A stretch of 64,000 nucleotides of DNA from Planctomycetaceae bacterium (GTDB lineage: Bacteria > Planctomycetota > Planctomycetia > Pirellulales > Pirellulaceae): positions 124,001 to 188,000 of the forward strand of contig JAIYDN010000084.1 in assembly GCA_027487485.1 (NCBI GenBank), given 5' to 3'. A model generated the notes under the pieces. That model saw only the letters and a program-made list of their open reading frames with translations, did not search any database and was not told the DNA's origin. A program made the position numbers and the translations under genes. Shown here piece after piece: positions 8,848-17,691 of this stretch (positions within the stretch are counted from its first letter, which is position 1; each line of letters opens with the position of its first letter).

Positions 8848-10542
8848 TTACTTTTCTACTTTATTCCGTTTCAGAAAGCGGCGCGATAACCATTCCATCG
8901 CAGGGGCGAACGCAAACAATGCCAAGATACGAGCAGGCCAGTCGCCCAACCATTGCCACAGCCCCCAACGGCCGTCGGGGATGGGCTCGGCAGCGATAAA
9001 ACCTGCTTCCAACGGGGGCAACGCGAGTTGGACACGCCCGGTTCCATCGATCCATGCGGATATCCCATTATTGGCTGCGATCAGCATCGGCCGCCGATTT
9101 TCTACGGCTGCCAGAACACCGTTGGCCAAGTGATGATTCAAAATACTCGAACCTCGAAACCAACCGTCATTGGTGATGTTGATCAAAATGTCGGGTGGGT
9201 TTCCTAGACTCTTGGAGGCTGCTATGCGGGATCGGACCACATGCGGCAACACATTCTCAAAACAGATGGTGGGGGACACGACAGCACCGGAAGATAGGTG
9301 CCAATTAACAGCCATTTCACCCGAAGCGAGTTGCCCCATTCCAAAAGTCGCAACTAGCTTGGGAAACCAAGAAACCACTGGGATGTATTCCCCAAACATA
9401 ACGAGATGGCCTTTGGCATAATACTCGACGGCATTGGGCTGTTCAGGGTTGATCCAAAGCGCCGAATTGTAACGCTCGAGTTTTCCATTTCGCACTTTCA
9501 GCACGTCCGATCCAACCAAGAGAAACGGGAGCTTCTCTGAGAAGGAGTCGAAGATACGATTCAGCTTGAACTGATGGTTGGAATTGAATTGGGAAAATCG
9601 ATATTCGAATTCCGATTCCGAATCTTCAAACTCGGGAGGAACGCCCGGGCTTTTGTCCCAGTCAAATCGAGGAATCCCTCCAGTGAAAGTACTTTCAGGC
9701 CAAACCACCAGGTCCACGCGTTCTTGCGGACCAAGGGACTTGGCCGCCAGGGACGTCTGTTGTTCGTATCGCTGCCATCCAATTTGGGAATCTATAGAGT
9801 CACCATCAAAAATCGTGGGCATGTTCTCTTGAATCAAGAGGATGCGTCCAAGCGGCTTAATTGGCTTCTGCGAATCGATCCAAGCTTGATACGATCGATC
9901 GTATGCCAATGATCCCAAGATTGCGGCTACGATCACAACGGAATGAACAAGTCGGACCGCCCAATTGCCTTTTATCTTATCCGCTTGAAACCAACGGAAG
10001 CGCACTCCCATTGCTTGGATCCATTGATAGCCAACCGCGCTGAGCATCATGACCAAGAAGCTGACGCCATAGGCACCGAATTGAGAAGCAATCTGAAGCA
10101 TGCCTGGCCAAGGGGTCTGGCTATGGGCCAGCATGCAGGCCGCGAATCCCGTTGCGAAGTAGGCGCGAACCAGCTCGCATCCAACCCATACAACAGAAAC
10201 CGCAATCGGTAGCGATATTCGGTAGCGATGGTGCAATGTTCTCGAAAGGCCGATAAACAGTGGCAAGTAGACCGCCAAGTACAAAGACAACGCTACCCAA
10301 CCTGCATAAAGAGGCCAATACGCGAGCCGAATCCCCTGCAACAAGGCTAGCCAGCAAAGGGCACTTGCGAGCCAGATCGACCAATATTCGCGAGGGCGAA
10401 TTGGTTCCGAATTTGCGACAAGCGTGATCCAGCAGCCACATGCGAGATAAGCGGCCCAAGGAAAATGCATGGGTGGCAGAGAGAGCCAGTAAAAAAAGGC
10501 CCCTAGAAGGGCTGCAAACCAGGGATTTCGAAGGAGATTCAA
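8848..10542 (-). CDS. lnt: Apolipoprotein N-acyltransferase
   Basis: Integral inner-membrane enzyme that adds the third acyl chain to the N-terminal Cys of lipoproteins, the last step of lipoprotein maturation. An N-terminal block of several membrane helices (residues 1 to about 230) precedes a nitrilase-fold domain. The catalytic Glu-Lys-Cys triad is visible: Glu in VVWPEST (about 280), Lys in YAKGHLVMFGEY (about 377), and Cys in SPTICFEN (about 426). A final membrane helix lies near the C-terminus. The length of 564 is slightly longer than the usual 500-530. The start is TTG, with an AGGA about 8 bases upstream; an ATG 8 bases before it is out of frame and stops at once. Stands alone between a convergent and a divergent gene. 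Confidence 0.92.
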   Translation of the reverse strand: MNLLRNPWFAALLGAFFYWLSLPPMHFPWAAYLACGCWITLVANSEPIRPREYWSIWLASALCWLALLQGIRLAYWPLYAGWVALSLYLAVYLPLFIGLSRTLHHRYRISLPIAVSVVWVGCELVRAYFATGFAACMLAHSQTPWPGMLQIASQFGAYGVSFLVMMLSAVGYQWIQAMGVRFRWFQADKIKGNWAVRLVHSVVIVAAILGSLAYDRSYQAWIDSQKPIKPLGRILLIQENMPTIFDGDSIDSQIGWQRYEQQTSLAAKSLGPQERVDLVVWPESTFTGGIPRFDWDKSPGVPPEFEDSESEFEYRFSQFNSNHQFKLNRIFDSFSEKLPFLLVGSDVLKVRNGKLERYNSALWINPEQPNAVEYYAKGHLVMFGEYIPVVSWFPKLVATFGMGQLASGEMAVNWHLSSGAVVSPTICFENVLPHVVRSRIAASKSLGNPPDILINITNDGWFRGSSILNHHLANGVLAAVENRRPMLIAANNGISAWIDGTGRVQLALPPLEAGFIAAEPIPDGRWGLWQWLGDWPARILALFAFAPAMEWLSRRFLKRNKVEK

Positions 10543-10788
10543 AAGTGCATCCTGTGGTCATGGCGAAAGGAAGCGGAAAACGATTTGCTCCAGGGGACGC
10601 ATTGTATTCACGAGTGTAGCTGGTGCATACCGGGCACTCTCTGACAGTAAAGAAACCCTTGCTCACGAAAAGTCTGGCGTTAGCTGTCTCGTCCGATGTC
10701 AATTCGGGTTATATTGTGGCGGTCATCCGACAAGAATGACTCACACGAATTCAATGACTCGAAACCTTACACCAGGAATATCCATACA

Positions 10789-11151
10789 ATGCCAAAGCTA
10801 ACCGTCGAAGGAATGGGAACGTACGAAGTTCCGCAGGGCAAACGTCTAACGCTTGCGCTACGCGAAGAAGCAGGAACCGACCAATTGCACGCATGTGGTG
10901 GAAAAGCGAGATGCACCACCTGCCGCGTTGAATTCATCGAGGGCGAACCAGACAACATGACGACCGCAGAAAAAGACATCCTTGCGGCTCGTGGAGTCAC
11001 CGGTGCTCGACTCAGCTGTCAAATTCTTTGCGAATCCGACATGTCCGTACGATTGATCAGTCGTTTCGAAGGAAGCGGACGCAAGGACAGCGGGTCCCCC
11101 TTGGCTGCCAACTTGGAACCAGAACCTGTTGTTTGGACCTCGAAGGGCTAG
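10789..11151 (+). CDS. 2Fe-2S ferredoxin
   Basis: Small iron-sulphur electron carrier of 120 residues. The cluster ligands are CGGKARCTTC (C-x5-C-x2-C) near residues 35-44, plus a fourth Cys in RLSCQILC near 80. The x5 spacing is that of adrenodoxin/Isc and NqrF-type domains rather than plant-type ferredoxins (x4). The open frame extends to 10696, but the ATG at 10789 gives the natural beta-grasp N-terminus MPKLTVEGMG. No reductase or oxygenase partner is adjacent, so its redox partner is unknown. Confidence 0.88.
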   Translation: MPKLTVEGMGTYEVPQGKRLTLALREEAGTDQLHACGGKARCTTCRVEFIEGEPDNMTTAEKDILAARGVTGARLSCQILCESDMSVRLISRFEGSGRKDSGSPLAANLEPEPVVWTSKG

Positions 11152-11231
11152 TTGGCTTCGTCCATAAAATCAGACTGGAGCAGAATCAGTCTGAGGCGAT
11201 AGGCTTCCCGAGGATAGGTGGTTGACGATTT

Positions 11232-13148
11232 ATGTGCGGCATAGCGGGTGGTGTTTGGTCCATAGGGTCCGAGGGATTGTCGCGTGCCGTGCTTGAACGC
11301 ATGACGGACGCGCTCGTTCATCGCGGTCCGGATGCTCAAGGACACTGGTTGCAGCCCCCGAGTACGAACGAACTGAAACGGAATGCCGAACCTAGTTTAG
11401 GCGTAGCATTAGGCTTTCGACGACTCGCGATCATCGACTTGGCGACGGGCAACCAGCCCATGGACAACGAAGATGGGTCCGTTCGAATTGTCTTCAATGG
11501 CGAGATCTACAATTATCAAGATCTTCGCCATCGGTTGGAGGGCTCGGGACATACCTTTCGTACGCATACCGACACCGAAACGATTGTCCATTTGTATGAG
11601 GACCTGGGGCTCGATTGTTTTGAACATCTGAACGGGATGTTCGCAATCGCCATTTGGGATTCACTTCGCAATCGGCTGGTGCTGGCCCGCGATCGACTTG
11701 GCAAGAAGCCTCTTTACTACACCGTCCAAAATGGCAGGTTGTTGTTTGCCAGCGAGCTAAAAAGTTTGCTACAAGTGCCCGGCATTCAAAAGCAAATGGA
11801 CCCTGGCGCCGTTGATTTGTACCTGACCTATCAATACATACCTCACCCGCACTCGATCTACCAAGGCATCCACAAATTGCCTCCGGGGCATTTTGCGGTC
11901 TTTGAAAACGGCCAGGTGAAGGTCGAATCGTTTTGGAAGGTCGACTGGTCGAAAGAGATTTCGATCGACCAAGCGACTGCAAGTCAGAAGCTAAAAGAGC
12001 TGCTTCTAGATTCCGTTCGGATTCGCTTGCGAAGTGACGTTCCGCTAGGGGCGTTTCTTTCGGGTGGGATCGATTCGTCGCTGGTCGTTGCCATTGCCCA
12101 ACAGCAGTTGCAAACCCCGATTCGAACGTTTTCGATCGGCTTCTCTGAGTCCGATTTTGATGAAACGCATTATGCAAAAATGGTGGCCGATCATGTGAGT
12201 ACCAAGCATGAGCGGTTTGAAGTCAATGCGAGCGGCATGGACATTGTCGATCGCCTGGTGGATCAATACGACGAGCCCTTCAGCGATTCGTCTGCCGTTC
12301 CAACTTGGTATCTTTGCGAATTAACGCGTCAGCATGTTACCGTGGCCTTAAGCGGCGACGGGGGAGATGAACTTTTCGGTGGTTACGAACGCTATCGAGC
12401 TTTAGAGTGGAGCGGTCGGCTTCAATCCTGGTTGCCAGTTCAATGGCTGAATCAATCTTGGTTGATCAAACGTTTGCCGGATTCGAACGCGCGACGTTCG
12501 CTGCTCCGGCGAGTGCGCAGGTTCTGTGAAGCGTTGGGACAGCCTCCTGTCGAGCGTTACATGAACTGGATTCAAATTTTTGGTGAAGCGAGCCGGCTAG
12601 ATCTATATCAAGAGTCATTTATCGAACAGCTGCCGGACCGAAATCCTGTCGACTTCTTACGAAGCGCCTGGAACAAAGCTGGGAATCGTGATCTCTTGAG
12701 TTGTGCATCGGTAGCGGACTTGCAAACCTACATGCCATGCGACCTGATGACCAAAGTGGATATCGCTTCGATGGCCCATTCGCTCGAAGCCCGGCAGCCC
12801 ATGCTCGATTATCGTTTAGTCGAATGGGCCGCGTCCCTTCCTTCGCATTTGAAGCTGAAAGGGACACGTGGCAAGAAACTGCTTATGGATACCTATCACG
12901 ATCTTTTACCAAACGAGATTTGGCATCGACCTAAGATGGGCTTTGGGGTTCCGATTGCCAAGTGGTTCCGAACTTCATTGCGAGATCGAACCATGGATGC
13001 TCTTTTGGGGTCCGACGCACGTTGCCATGCCATTTTCCGTCCTGAAGCTATTCGTGCCTTGATCGAGGAGCATATGTCAGGAAAAGGGAATCAGGCATAT
13101 CGCTTATGGAACCTTTTGATGCTGGAATTGTGGATGAGGAAGGTCTAA
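11232..13148 (+). CDS. asnB: Asparagine synthetase (glutamine-hydrolysing)
   Basis: Two-domain amidotransferase of 638 residues. It starts MCGIAGG, so Cys2 is the glutaminase nucleophile once Met1 is removed. The class II glutaminase domain includes HRGPDAQG, FRRLAIIDL and FNGEIYNY. The synthetase domain carries the ATP pyrophosphatase loop SGGIDSS (about 276) and SGDGGDELFGGYERY (about 374). The family makes asparagine from aspartate, glutamine and ATP. The architecture also matches amidotransferases used in exopolysaccharide/exosortase loci, but no such neighbours are present here. The gene lies 80 bp after the ferredoxin gene. Confidence 0.92.
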   Translation: MCGIAGGVWSIGSEGLSRAVLERMTDALVHRGPDAQGHWLQPPSTNELKRNAEPSLGVALGFRRLAIIDLATGNQPMDNEDGSVRIVFNGEIYNYQDLRHRLEGSGHTFRTHTDTETIVHLYEDLGLDCFEHLNGMFAIAIWDSLRNRLVLARDRLGKKPLYYTVQNGRLLFASELKSLLQVPGIQKQMDPGAVDLYLTYQYIPHPHSIYQGIHKLPPGHFAVFENGQVKVESFWKVDWSKEISIDQATASQKLKELLLDSVRIRLRSDVPLGAFLSGGIDSSLVVAIAQQQLQTPIRTFSIGFSESDFDETHYAKMVADHVSTKHERFEVNASGMDIVDRLVDQYDEPFSDSSAVPTWYLCELTRQHVTVALSGDGGDELFGGYERYRALEWSGRLQSWLPVQWLNQSWLIKRLPDSNARRSLLRRVRRFCEALGQPPVERYMNWIQIFGEASRLDLYQESFIEQLPDRNPVDFLRSAWNKAGNRDLLSCASVADLQTYMPCDLMTKVDIASMAHSLEARQPMLDYRLVEWAASLPSHLKLKGTRGKKLLMDTYHDLLPNEIWHRPKMGFGVPIAKWFRTSLRDRTMDALLGSDARCHAIFRPEAIRALIEEHMSGKGNQAYRLWNLLMLELWMRKV

Positions 13149-13306
13149 AGGGTCCGAATAGGGCCGGTCAACTGGGGACGGGAGAACGCATTGGGAGAAC
13201 CAATTGCGGCTCGCGAAAACTCTCGGGGGCGATTAAGATACTAGGCTCAAGGCAGTGTCTTAGCCACCTTATTCCTTCCCACCTTCATCCCTCCAAGGGT
13301 AGCACC

Positions 13307-14272
13307 ATGATGTTACGATTTCTTGCATTGAGCCTGATGGCACTAGTTGCGTTTCCAGGTTGGGTTCGCGCTGATTCTCCTCTTCGCGCGTTGATCATTG
13401 ATGGTCAGAACAACCACGGTGCGTGGCCTAAAACGACCATGATGATGAAGAAGTATCTTGAGGATACCAAACGCTACCAAGTCGACATCAGCCGAACCAA
13501 ATTCACTTGGCAAGGGGATGATTTATTGGCTCGCTATCCACTGGAAGACGGTGTAAAACGCGAGGCCAAGGGGTCGGCAATGCCTGACCCTGATTTCAAG
13601 CCAGACTTTTCCAAATACGACGTTGTGATTTCCAATTTTGGTTTCGGTGCAGCCCCTTGGCCTGCAGAAACCAATACTGCCTTTGAGAAATTTGTTGCCG
13701 ACGGCGGGGGGCTCGTGATTGTTCACGCGGCCGACAATTCGTTCGGAGACTGGGAGCAGTACAATCAAATGATTGGCTTGGGAGGCTGGGGTGGACGTAC
13801 GGAAAAGAATGGGCCGTATGTTTATTTGGACGCGGAGGAAAAATTGATCGTGGACCGTTCTGCAGGAAATGGCGGAAGCCATGGTTCGCAGCACGAATTC
13901 ACGGTGGTTATTCGCGACTCGGAGCATCCAATCACTAAGGGGCTGCCAAAATCGTTTCTACATAGCAAGGACGAACTCTACGATCGTTTACGAGGCCCCG
14001 CACAAAACATGAAGATTTTGGCAACGGCCTTTGCAAGCAAGAGCCAAGGGGGAACTGATCGGCACGAGCCGATGGTGATGACTGTGGATTACGGCAAGGG
14101 ACGCGTGTTTCATACACCGATGGGGCATGCGGACTACTCCATGGAGTGTGTCGGATTCATTACTCTATTGGTTCGCGGTACAGATTGGGCGGCTACCGGA
14201 AAAGTTGTCGACTCCTCGATTCCGAAGGACTTCCCAACCGCCGATAAATCGTCGCAACGAAAATTTGACTAA
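13307..14272 (+). CDS. Secreted ThuA-like domain protein
   Basis: Exported protein of 321 residues with a signal peptide (residues 1 to about 23, ending near WVRADS). The body matches the ThuA-like/glutamine-amidotransferase-like fold: RALIIDGQNNHG near the start, a conserved DVVISNFGFGAAPWP segment, GGGLVIVHAADNSF, and RVFHTPMGHADYSMECVGF near the end. Proteins of this fold are abundant in planctomycetes and are usually linked to trehalose or other sugar use, but the biochemical activity is unsettled. The open frame runs back into asnB; the ATG at 13307 is chosen because it begins the signal peptide. The DUF971 gene follows 4 bp after the stop. Confidence 0.85.
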   Translation: MMLRFLALSLMALVAFPGWVRADSPLRALIIDGQNNHGAWPKTTMMMKKYLEDTKRYQVDISRTKFTWQGDDLLARYPLEDGVKREAKGSAMPDPDFKPDFSKYDVVISNFGFGAAPWPAETNTAFEKFVADGGGLVIVHAADNSFGDWEQYNQMIGLGGWGGRTEKNGPYVYLDAEEKLIVDRSAGNGGSHGSQHEFTVVIRDSEHPITKGLPKSFLHSKDELYDRLRGPAQNMKILATAFASKSQGGTDRHEPMVMTVDYGKGRVFHTPMGHADYSMECVGFITLLVRGTDWAATGKVVDSSIPKDFPTADKSSQRKFD

Positions 14273-14276
14273 ATTG

Positions 14277-14600
14277 ATGAAGACCCAACCAACCGCCTTA
14301 AAATTGACCGACCATGGCTCCCTTGAAATCCAATGGAGCGACGGGGTCAAAATGGATTACCCGTTTGGGCTTCTGCGAAAAGCCTGTCCTTGTGCGACTT
14401 GCCGTGAAAAAAAGCGAGCCGAAGCAACAAAACCCAAAGGGCTGTTACAAGTTCTGAGTGCTGCGGAGACGGTTCCATTAGCCGTCTCGCAAATGCGGCC
14501 CGTTGGAAATTATGCTTACAACATCAATTTTTCTGACGGTCACAGTTCAGGACTGTTTACAATGGATTTGCTGCGTGAAATTGGCAAACCCGTTGATTAA
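14277..14600 (+). CDS. DUF971 family protein
   Basis: Small protein of 107 residues that is essentially a single DUF971 domain (the N-terminal domain of gamma-butyrobetaine hydroxylase-like proteins). Recognisable features are the WSDG.KMDYPFGLLRKACP stretch, a Cys cluster CPCATC that could bind a metal, and the C-terminal NYAYNINFSDGHSSGLFTM motif. No function is established for stand-alone members; a role in iron-sulphur or metal handling has been suggested by association only. The ATG at 14277 lies 4 bp after the ThuA-like stop and 18 bp before the next gene, so the three probably form one operon. Confidence 0.85.
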   Translation: MKTQPTALKLTDHGSLEIQWSDGVKMDYPFGLLRKACPCATCREKKRAEATKPKGLLQVLSAAETVPLAVSQMRPVGNYAYNINFSDGHSSGLFTMDLLREIGKPVD

Positions 14601-14618
14601 CAAGATCGTTGTTGAAGA

Positions 14619-15104
14619 ATGCCCGTAAACCCAATCCGTTTCGACCGCTACAAGAGCTTGAAACCGATTCAAGATTGGGATGATTTGCTTTTGGTGGGTT
14701 GGCGGGAATGGGTTGCGTTGCCCGAGCTTGGGGTGGATCGGTTGCATGCGAAATTGGATTCCGGGGCGACCATTTCGTCGCTTCATGCCTCGGATATCGT
14801 CGAGTATTCGCGGGGCAAGCAAACTTGGGTTCGCTTTTCTGTGTTCGGCGATCAATCTGGGGCGGAATGCTCCTACCAATGCCGAGCCAAACTGATTGAG
14901 TACCGTAGCATTCGGTCCTCCAACGGGCACGTTGCTCTTAGACCTGTGATAGAAACAATCTTGTACATCGCAGGCTTTCAATGGCCCATCGAAGTCACCT
15001 TAAGCAATCGCGAAACGCTTGAATGCCGAATGCTGATCGGCCGTCTTGCATTGGCTGGACGTTGCTTGGTGGATTGCAGCCGTTCTGATGTTGTTTCTCG
15101 TTAA
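14619..15104 (+). CDS. RimK/ATP-dependent zinc protease-like protein
   Basis: Protein of 161 residues matching the PF05618-type 'ATP-dependent Zn protease' domain often found beside RimK-type ligases. The fold is retropepsin-like. The motif KLDSGATISSLHA near residues 46-58 supplies the Asp-Ser-Gly active-site signature; ECRMLIGRLALAGRCLVD supplies the second conserved strand near the C-terminus. It is cytoplasmic, with no signal peptide. No RimK ligase gene is adjacent, so the usual genomic partner is missing. It directly follows DUF971 with an 18-bp gap. Confidence 0.8.
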   Translation: MPVNPIRFDRYKSLKPIQDWDDLLLVGWREWVALPELGVDRLHAKLDSGATISSLHASDIVEYSRGKQTWVRFSVFGDQSGAECSYQCRAKLIEYRSIRSSNGHVALRPVIETILYIAGFQWPIEVTLSNRETLECRMLIGRLALAGRCLVDCSRSDVVSR

Positions 15105-15134
15105 CATTCTACTGACCTAACTTTGAGGTTCATC

Positions 15135-16106
15135 ATGCGAAGTCTTTTTCGAACACGCATAGTGCTTTTCGTTTCTGTACTCCTTGTTGGCATTGCCCCA
15201 AACGTACGAGCAACGTTCGACGAAAAAGAAGATGGTGAAGCAAAAGAAGCTGCAACCACGAGAATCCTTTTTGTGGGTGATGTGATGCTCGATGGGGGCC
15301 CAGGCAATGTGGTCGCATCGGGGAAAGACCCTTTTGAACATACGTCAGAACTATTTCAAGACGTGGATTTGGCGATTGCCAATTTAGAATGTGTGATCGG
15401 AAGGGGAGGTGAACAACGTCTGAAACCGTATGTCTTTCGAGGCGCATCGGATTCGCCACGGTTCTTGAAGAAGTATTTTCATGCCGTCGGGTTGGCCAAC
15501 AATCATTCCATGGATTTTGGGCCAGAAGGAATGGACGCTATGCTCGATGTCTTGGAGAAAGAAGAGCTTCCCTATTTTGGTGCTGGCCGAAATCTCAAGC
15601 AAGCCAACAAGCCGTTCCTATTTGAATGCAATGGACACAAGATTGCGATCCTTGCATTCAACGAGTTCCATGCAGAAGAATATGCTGCGACCAAAGATAC
15701 AGCGGGCAATGCGCCGTTGTTCGAAAAAGTCGTGACGCGAGAAATCAAACGAGCCAAGACAGAAATGGAATGCGACATCGTGATCCCGTTTCTTCACTGG
15801 GGGGAGGAACTGATGCCGGAACCACGTCCAGACCAACGTGAAATGGCTCGTAAGTGGATCGACGCCGGGGCAACGGCCGTCATCGGTGCCCATCCTCATA
15901 TCACTCAAACGATCGAAACGTATCGCGGTGCGCCGATTGTTTATAGCCTCGGCAATTTCGCGTTCGACTACTTTCCGGTTGACCCGCCCGAGTGGACTGG
16001 CTGGGTAGCGACCGTGGTGGTTGACGAATCGGGCAAGACTGGCCTGGAAATTCGCAGCGTCACGTTGGACCCCGCAGGTTGCCCCCATGTTTCAGCCACC
16101 GAATAG
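15135..16106 (+). CDS. CapA family protein
   Basis: Exported CapA-type metallophosphoesterase-like protein of 323 residues. An N-terminal signal segment (FVSVLLVGIAPNVRA) is followed by ILFVGDVMLDGG, DLAIANLECVIG, VGLANNHSMDFG, FLHWGEEL, VIGAHPHITQ and YSLGNFAFD, the ordered motifs of the family. CapA proteins take part in poly-gamma-glutamate or capsule formation in Bacillus, but most homologues have no assigned substrate. No capB/capC-like genes are near, so a general envelope role is likelier. The ATG at 15135 is preferred over a TTG four codons upstream. It follows the protease-like gene by 30 bp. Confidence 0.87.
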   Translation: MRSLFRTRIVLFVSVLLVGIAPNVRATFDEKEDGEAKEAATTRILFVGDVMLDGGPGNVVASGKDPFEHTSELFQDVDLAIANLECVIGRGGEQRLKPYVFRGASDSPRFLKKYFHAVGLANNHSMDFGPEGMDAMLDVLEKEELPYFGAGRNLKQANKPFLFECNGHKIAILAFNEFHAEEYAATKDTAGNAPLFEKVVTREIKRAKTEMECDIVIPFLHWGEELMPEPRPDQREMARKWIDAGATAVIGAHPHITQTIETYRGAPIVYSLGNFAFDYFPVDPPEWTGWVATVVVDESGKTGLEIRSVTLDPAGCPHVSATE

Positions 16107-16163
16107 ACAGGCAGCCCTGAAGCTTTCAAGGATCTCACTCAACCTAGCGTGACGGCTGAATGA

Positions 16164-17228
16164 TTATGCCAGCAGCCGTTTCAGAATCAAAAGCGTTGCA
16201 TCGATCTGTTCGTCCGTGCCGACACTGATTCTCAACCCGTCCGACCATCTCGGATAAACCATGTATCTGACTAAAATGCCGAACTTCTTGAGCTGTTCAT
16301 AAAGCTCTTGAAGCGAGCGGTCTTTGCGGGAACACCACACGAAGTTAGCTTGCGATTCAATCACGTCAAATCCCAAGTTACGCAGTTCCACAGTCATTCT
16401 GGTTCGAGTTGCAATGATCTTGCGAACGTTCTCTTGAAGCCATGCTTGATCGGAAATCGCTGCCGTCGCACCCGCCAAAGAAAGCATGTCGGTGTTGTAC
16501 GAATCCTTGACCTTTCGCAGTGTTGCTACCATCTCTGGATGAGCGACCAGGTAACCAAATCGAAGACCGGCTAATGCGTACGATTTGCTAAAAGTACGCG
16601 TCACGATGATCTTCGGATTCTGCTGGATCAAGCCGATACAGTTTTCCGGTGCAAAATCGACGTATGCTTCATCGACAACAACCGGGCAGTCGACGCTGTC
16701 CGCTAATTTCAAAATCGAAGCGTGGTCGACCATCGTCCCGCTCGGGCTGTTGGGGTTCGGCAGATAGACCAATTTGAGTTCGGAATCGGAGGCATAAAAA
16801 GACTCGGCCAAACCAAAATTCGAGTCGAATTCAACTTCCTCGAACTTCGCCTCCTGCAATTCAGCTAGCGTTCGATACAGGATGTAACTGGGATAAGGGA
16901 GCCGCAGTTTTTTGCCAGCTCCAACAAACGCCCGCGTTAGAACCGTCAAGCAGTCGTCGCTTCCGTTCCCGCACAAAATCATATCGGGATCAACGCCCAG
17001 AACGTTGCTCGCCGCAATCCGAAAGGCTGTCCCAATGGGATCAGGATATCGCTCCAGCCTGGAACTTGCGGCAACGATCGCTTCCAGAACCTTCGGGGAG
17101 GGTGGGTAAGGGTTCTCGTTGGTATTGAGCTTAATTGATTTGCCCGTTTGAGGCTGTTCGCCGGGCTTGTACGGACTCATTGCAGTGATTTCACTGCGAA
17201 AATACTTCTGAAGAGAACCGTTTTGCAT
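16164..17228 (-). CDS. hisC: Histidinol-phosphate aminotransferase
   Basis: PLP-dependent fold-type I aminotransferase of 354 residues. The N-terminal signature KLNTNENPYPPSP, GNGSDDCL, the YPSYILYR segment, LPNPNSPSG, VDEAYVDFA and the PLP-lysine region TRTFSKSYALAGLRFGY (Lys near 210) are all present. It converts imidazole-acetol phosphate and glutamate to histidinol phosphate in histidine synthesis. It stands outside any his operon. Convergent with the CapA gene. The SRP RNA gene lies on the same strand, 35 bp upstream of its ATG. Confidence 0.93.
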   Translation of the reverse strand: MQNGSLQKYFRSEITAMSPYKPGEQPQTGKSIKLNTNENPYPPSPKVLEAIVAASSRLERYPDPIGTAFRIAASNVLGVDPDMILCGNGSDDCLTVLTRAFVGAGKKLRLPYPSYILYRTLAELQEAKFEEVEFDSNFGLAESFYASDSELKLVYLPNPNSPSGTMVDHASILKLADSVDCPVVVDEAYVDFAPENCIGLIQQNPKIIVTRTFSKSYALAGLRFGYLVAHPEMVATLRKVKDSYNTDMLSLAGATAAISDQAWLQENVRKIIATRTRMTVELRNLGFDVIESQANFVWCSRKDRSLQELYEQLKKFGILVRYMVYPRWSDGLRISVGTDEQIDATLLILKRLLA

Positions 17229-17262
17229 CGATGGAAAAATTCGGCCGAGAAATCAAAAGGCA

Positions 17263-17370
17263 TTCTGTACGGAAGCGGCCCTCGCACAAGAGTACGACGC
17301 TTATGGCTGCTCCACCTAAGTCCTGACCCGGTTCACGCTTCCCCCTTGCGAGAGCCACTACCGTACAGAA
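17263..17370 (-). ncRNA. ffs: Signal recognition particle RNA, small bacterial type
   Basis: On the minus strand the sequence contains the SRP helix 8 signature: GGTCAGG, a short apical loop, then AGCAGCC, inside a long hairpin. The outer ends TTCTGTACGG and CCGTACAGAA pair perfectly, and TGGCTCTCGCA pairs with TGCGAGGGCCG further in, giving an RNA of about 108 nt. A T-rich stretch (TTTTGATTT) follows the 3' end. The RNA would bind Ffh and direct membrane proteins to the translocon. The apical loop reads ACUUAGGU where most bacteria have a GGAA tetraloop. Mature ends are estimated from pairing. Confidence 0.85.
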
Positions 17371-17608
17371 GTCGCGAGAATTAACCTTGGGGCCAACCAT
17401 GGTGCTCGCTCAAGCCGATGAATGGCTAATTATGACACCCTTGTATCACTTAGGAAAGCCGTAAATCGCTCCGCCCTTCGAATACTGTGATTAATCGACC
17501 AGTTTTTGCCCGAAGAATAGTTTTGTCTTTTGGAAAGTCGACAACCAAAACTTCGGCGAAGTCCCGTTCGGAACTCAATCACCGTCGCCAACGGATTCAC
17601 GATTCGCC

Positions 17609-17614
17609 TATAAT
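17609..17614 (+). promoter_or_regulatory. Candidate -10 box upstream of glutamate dehydrogenase gene
   Basis: An exact TATAAT hexamer lies 78 bases before the proposed ATG at 17692. No good -35 hexamer lies 16-18 bases upstream, so this is only a candidate. The rest of the 17371-17691 gap shows nothing else recognisable. Confidence 0.3.
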
Positions 17615-17691
17615 CTGATCATTCCCGTTGTGTCCGGCGGCGTATGGTCTCGCCGCAATCCTTTTCTAAACAACCCTCCGAAGTCAGTTTC

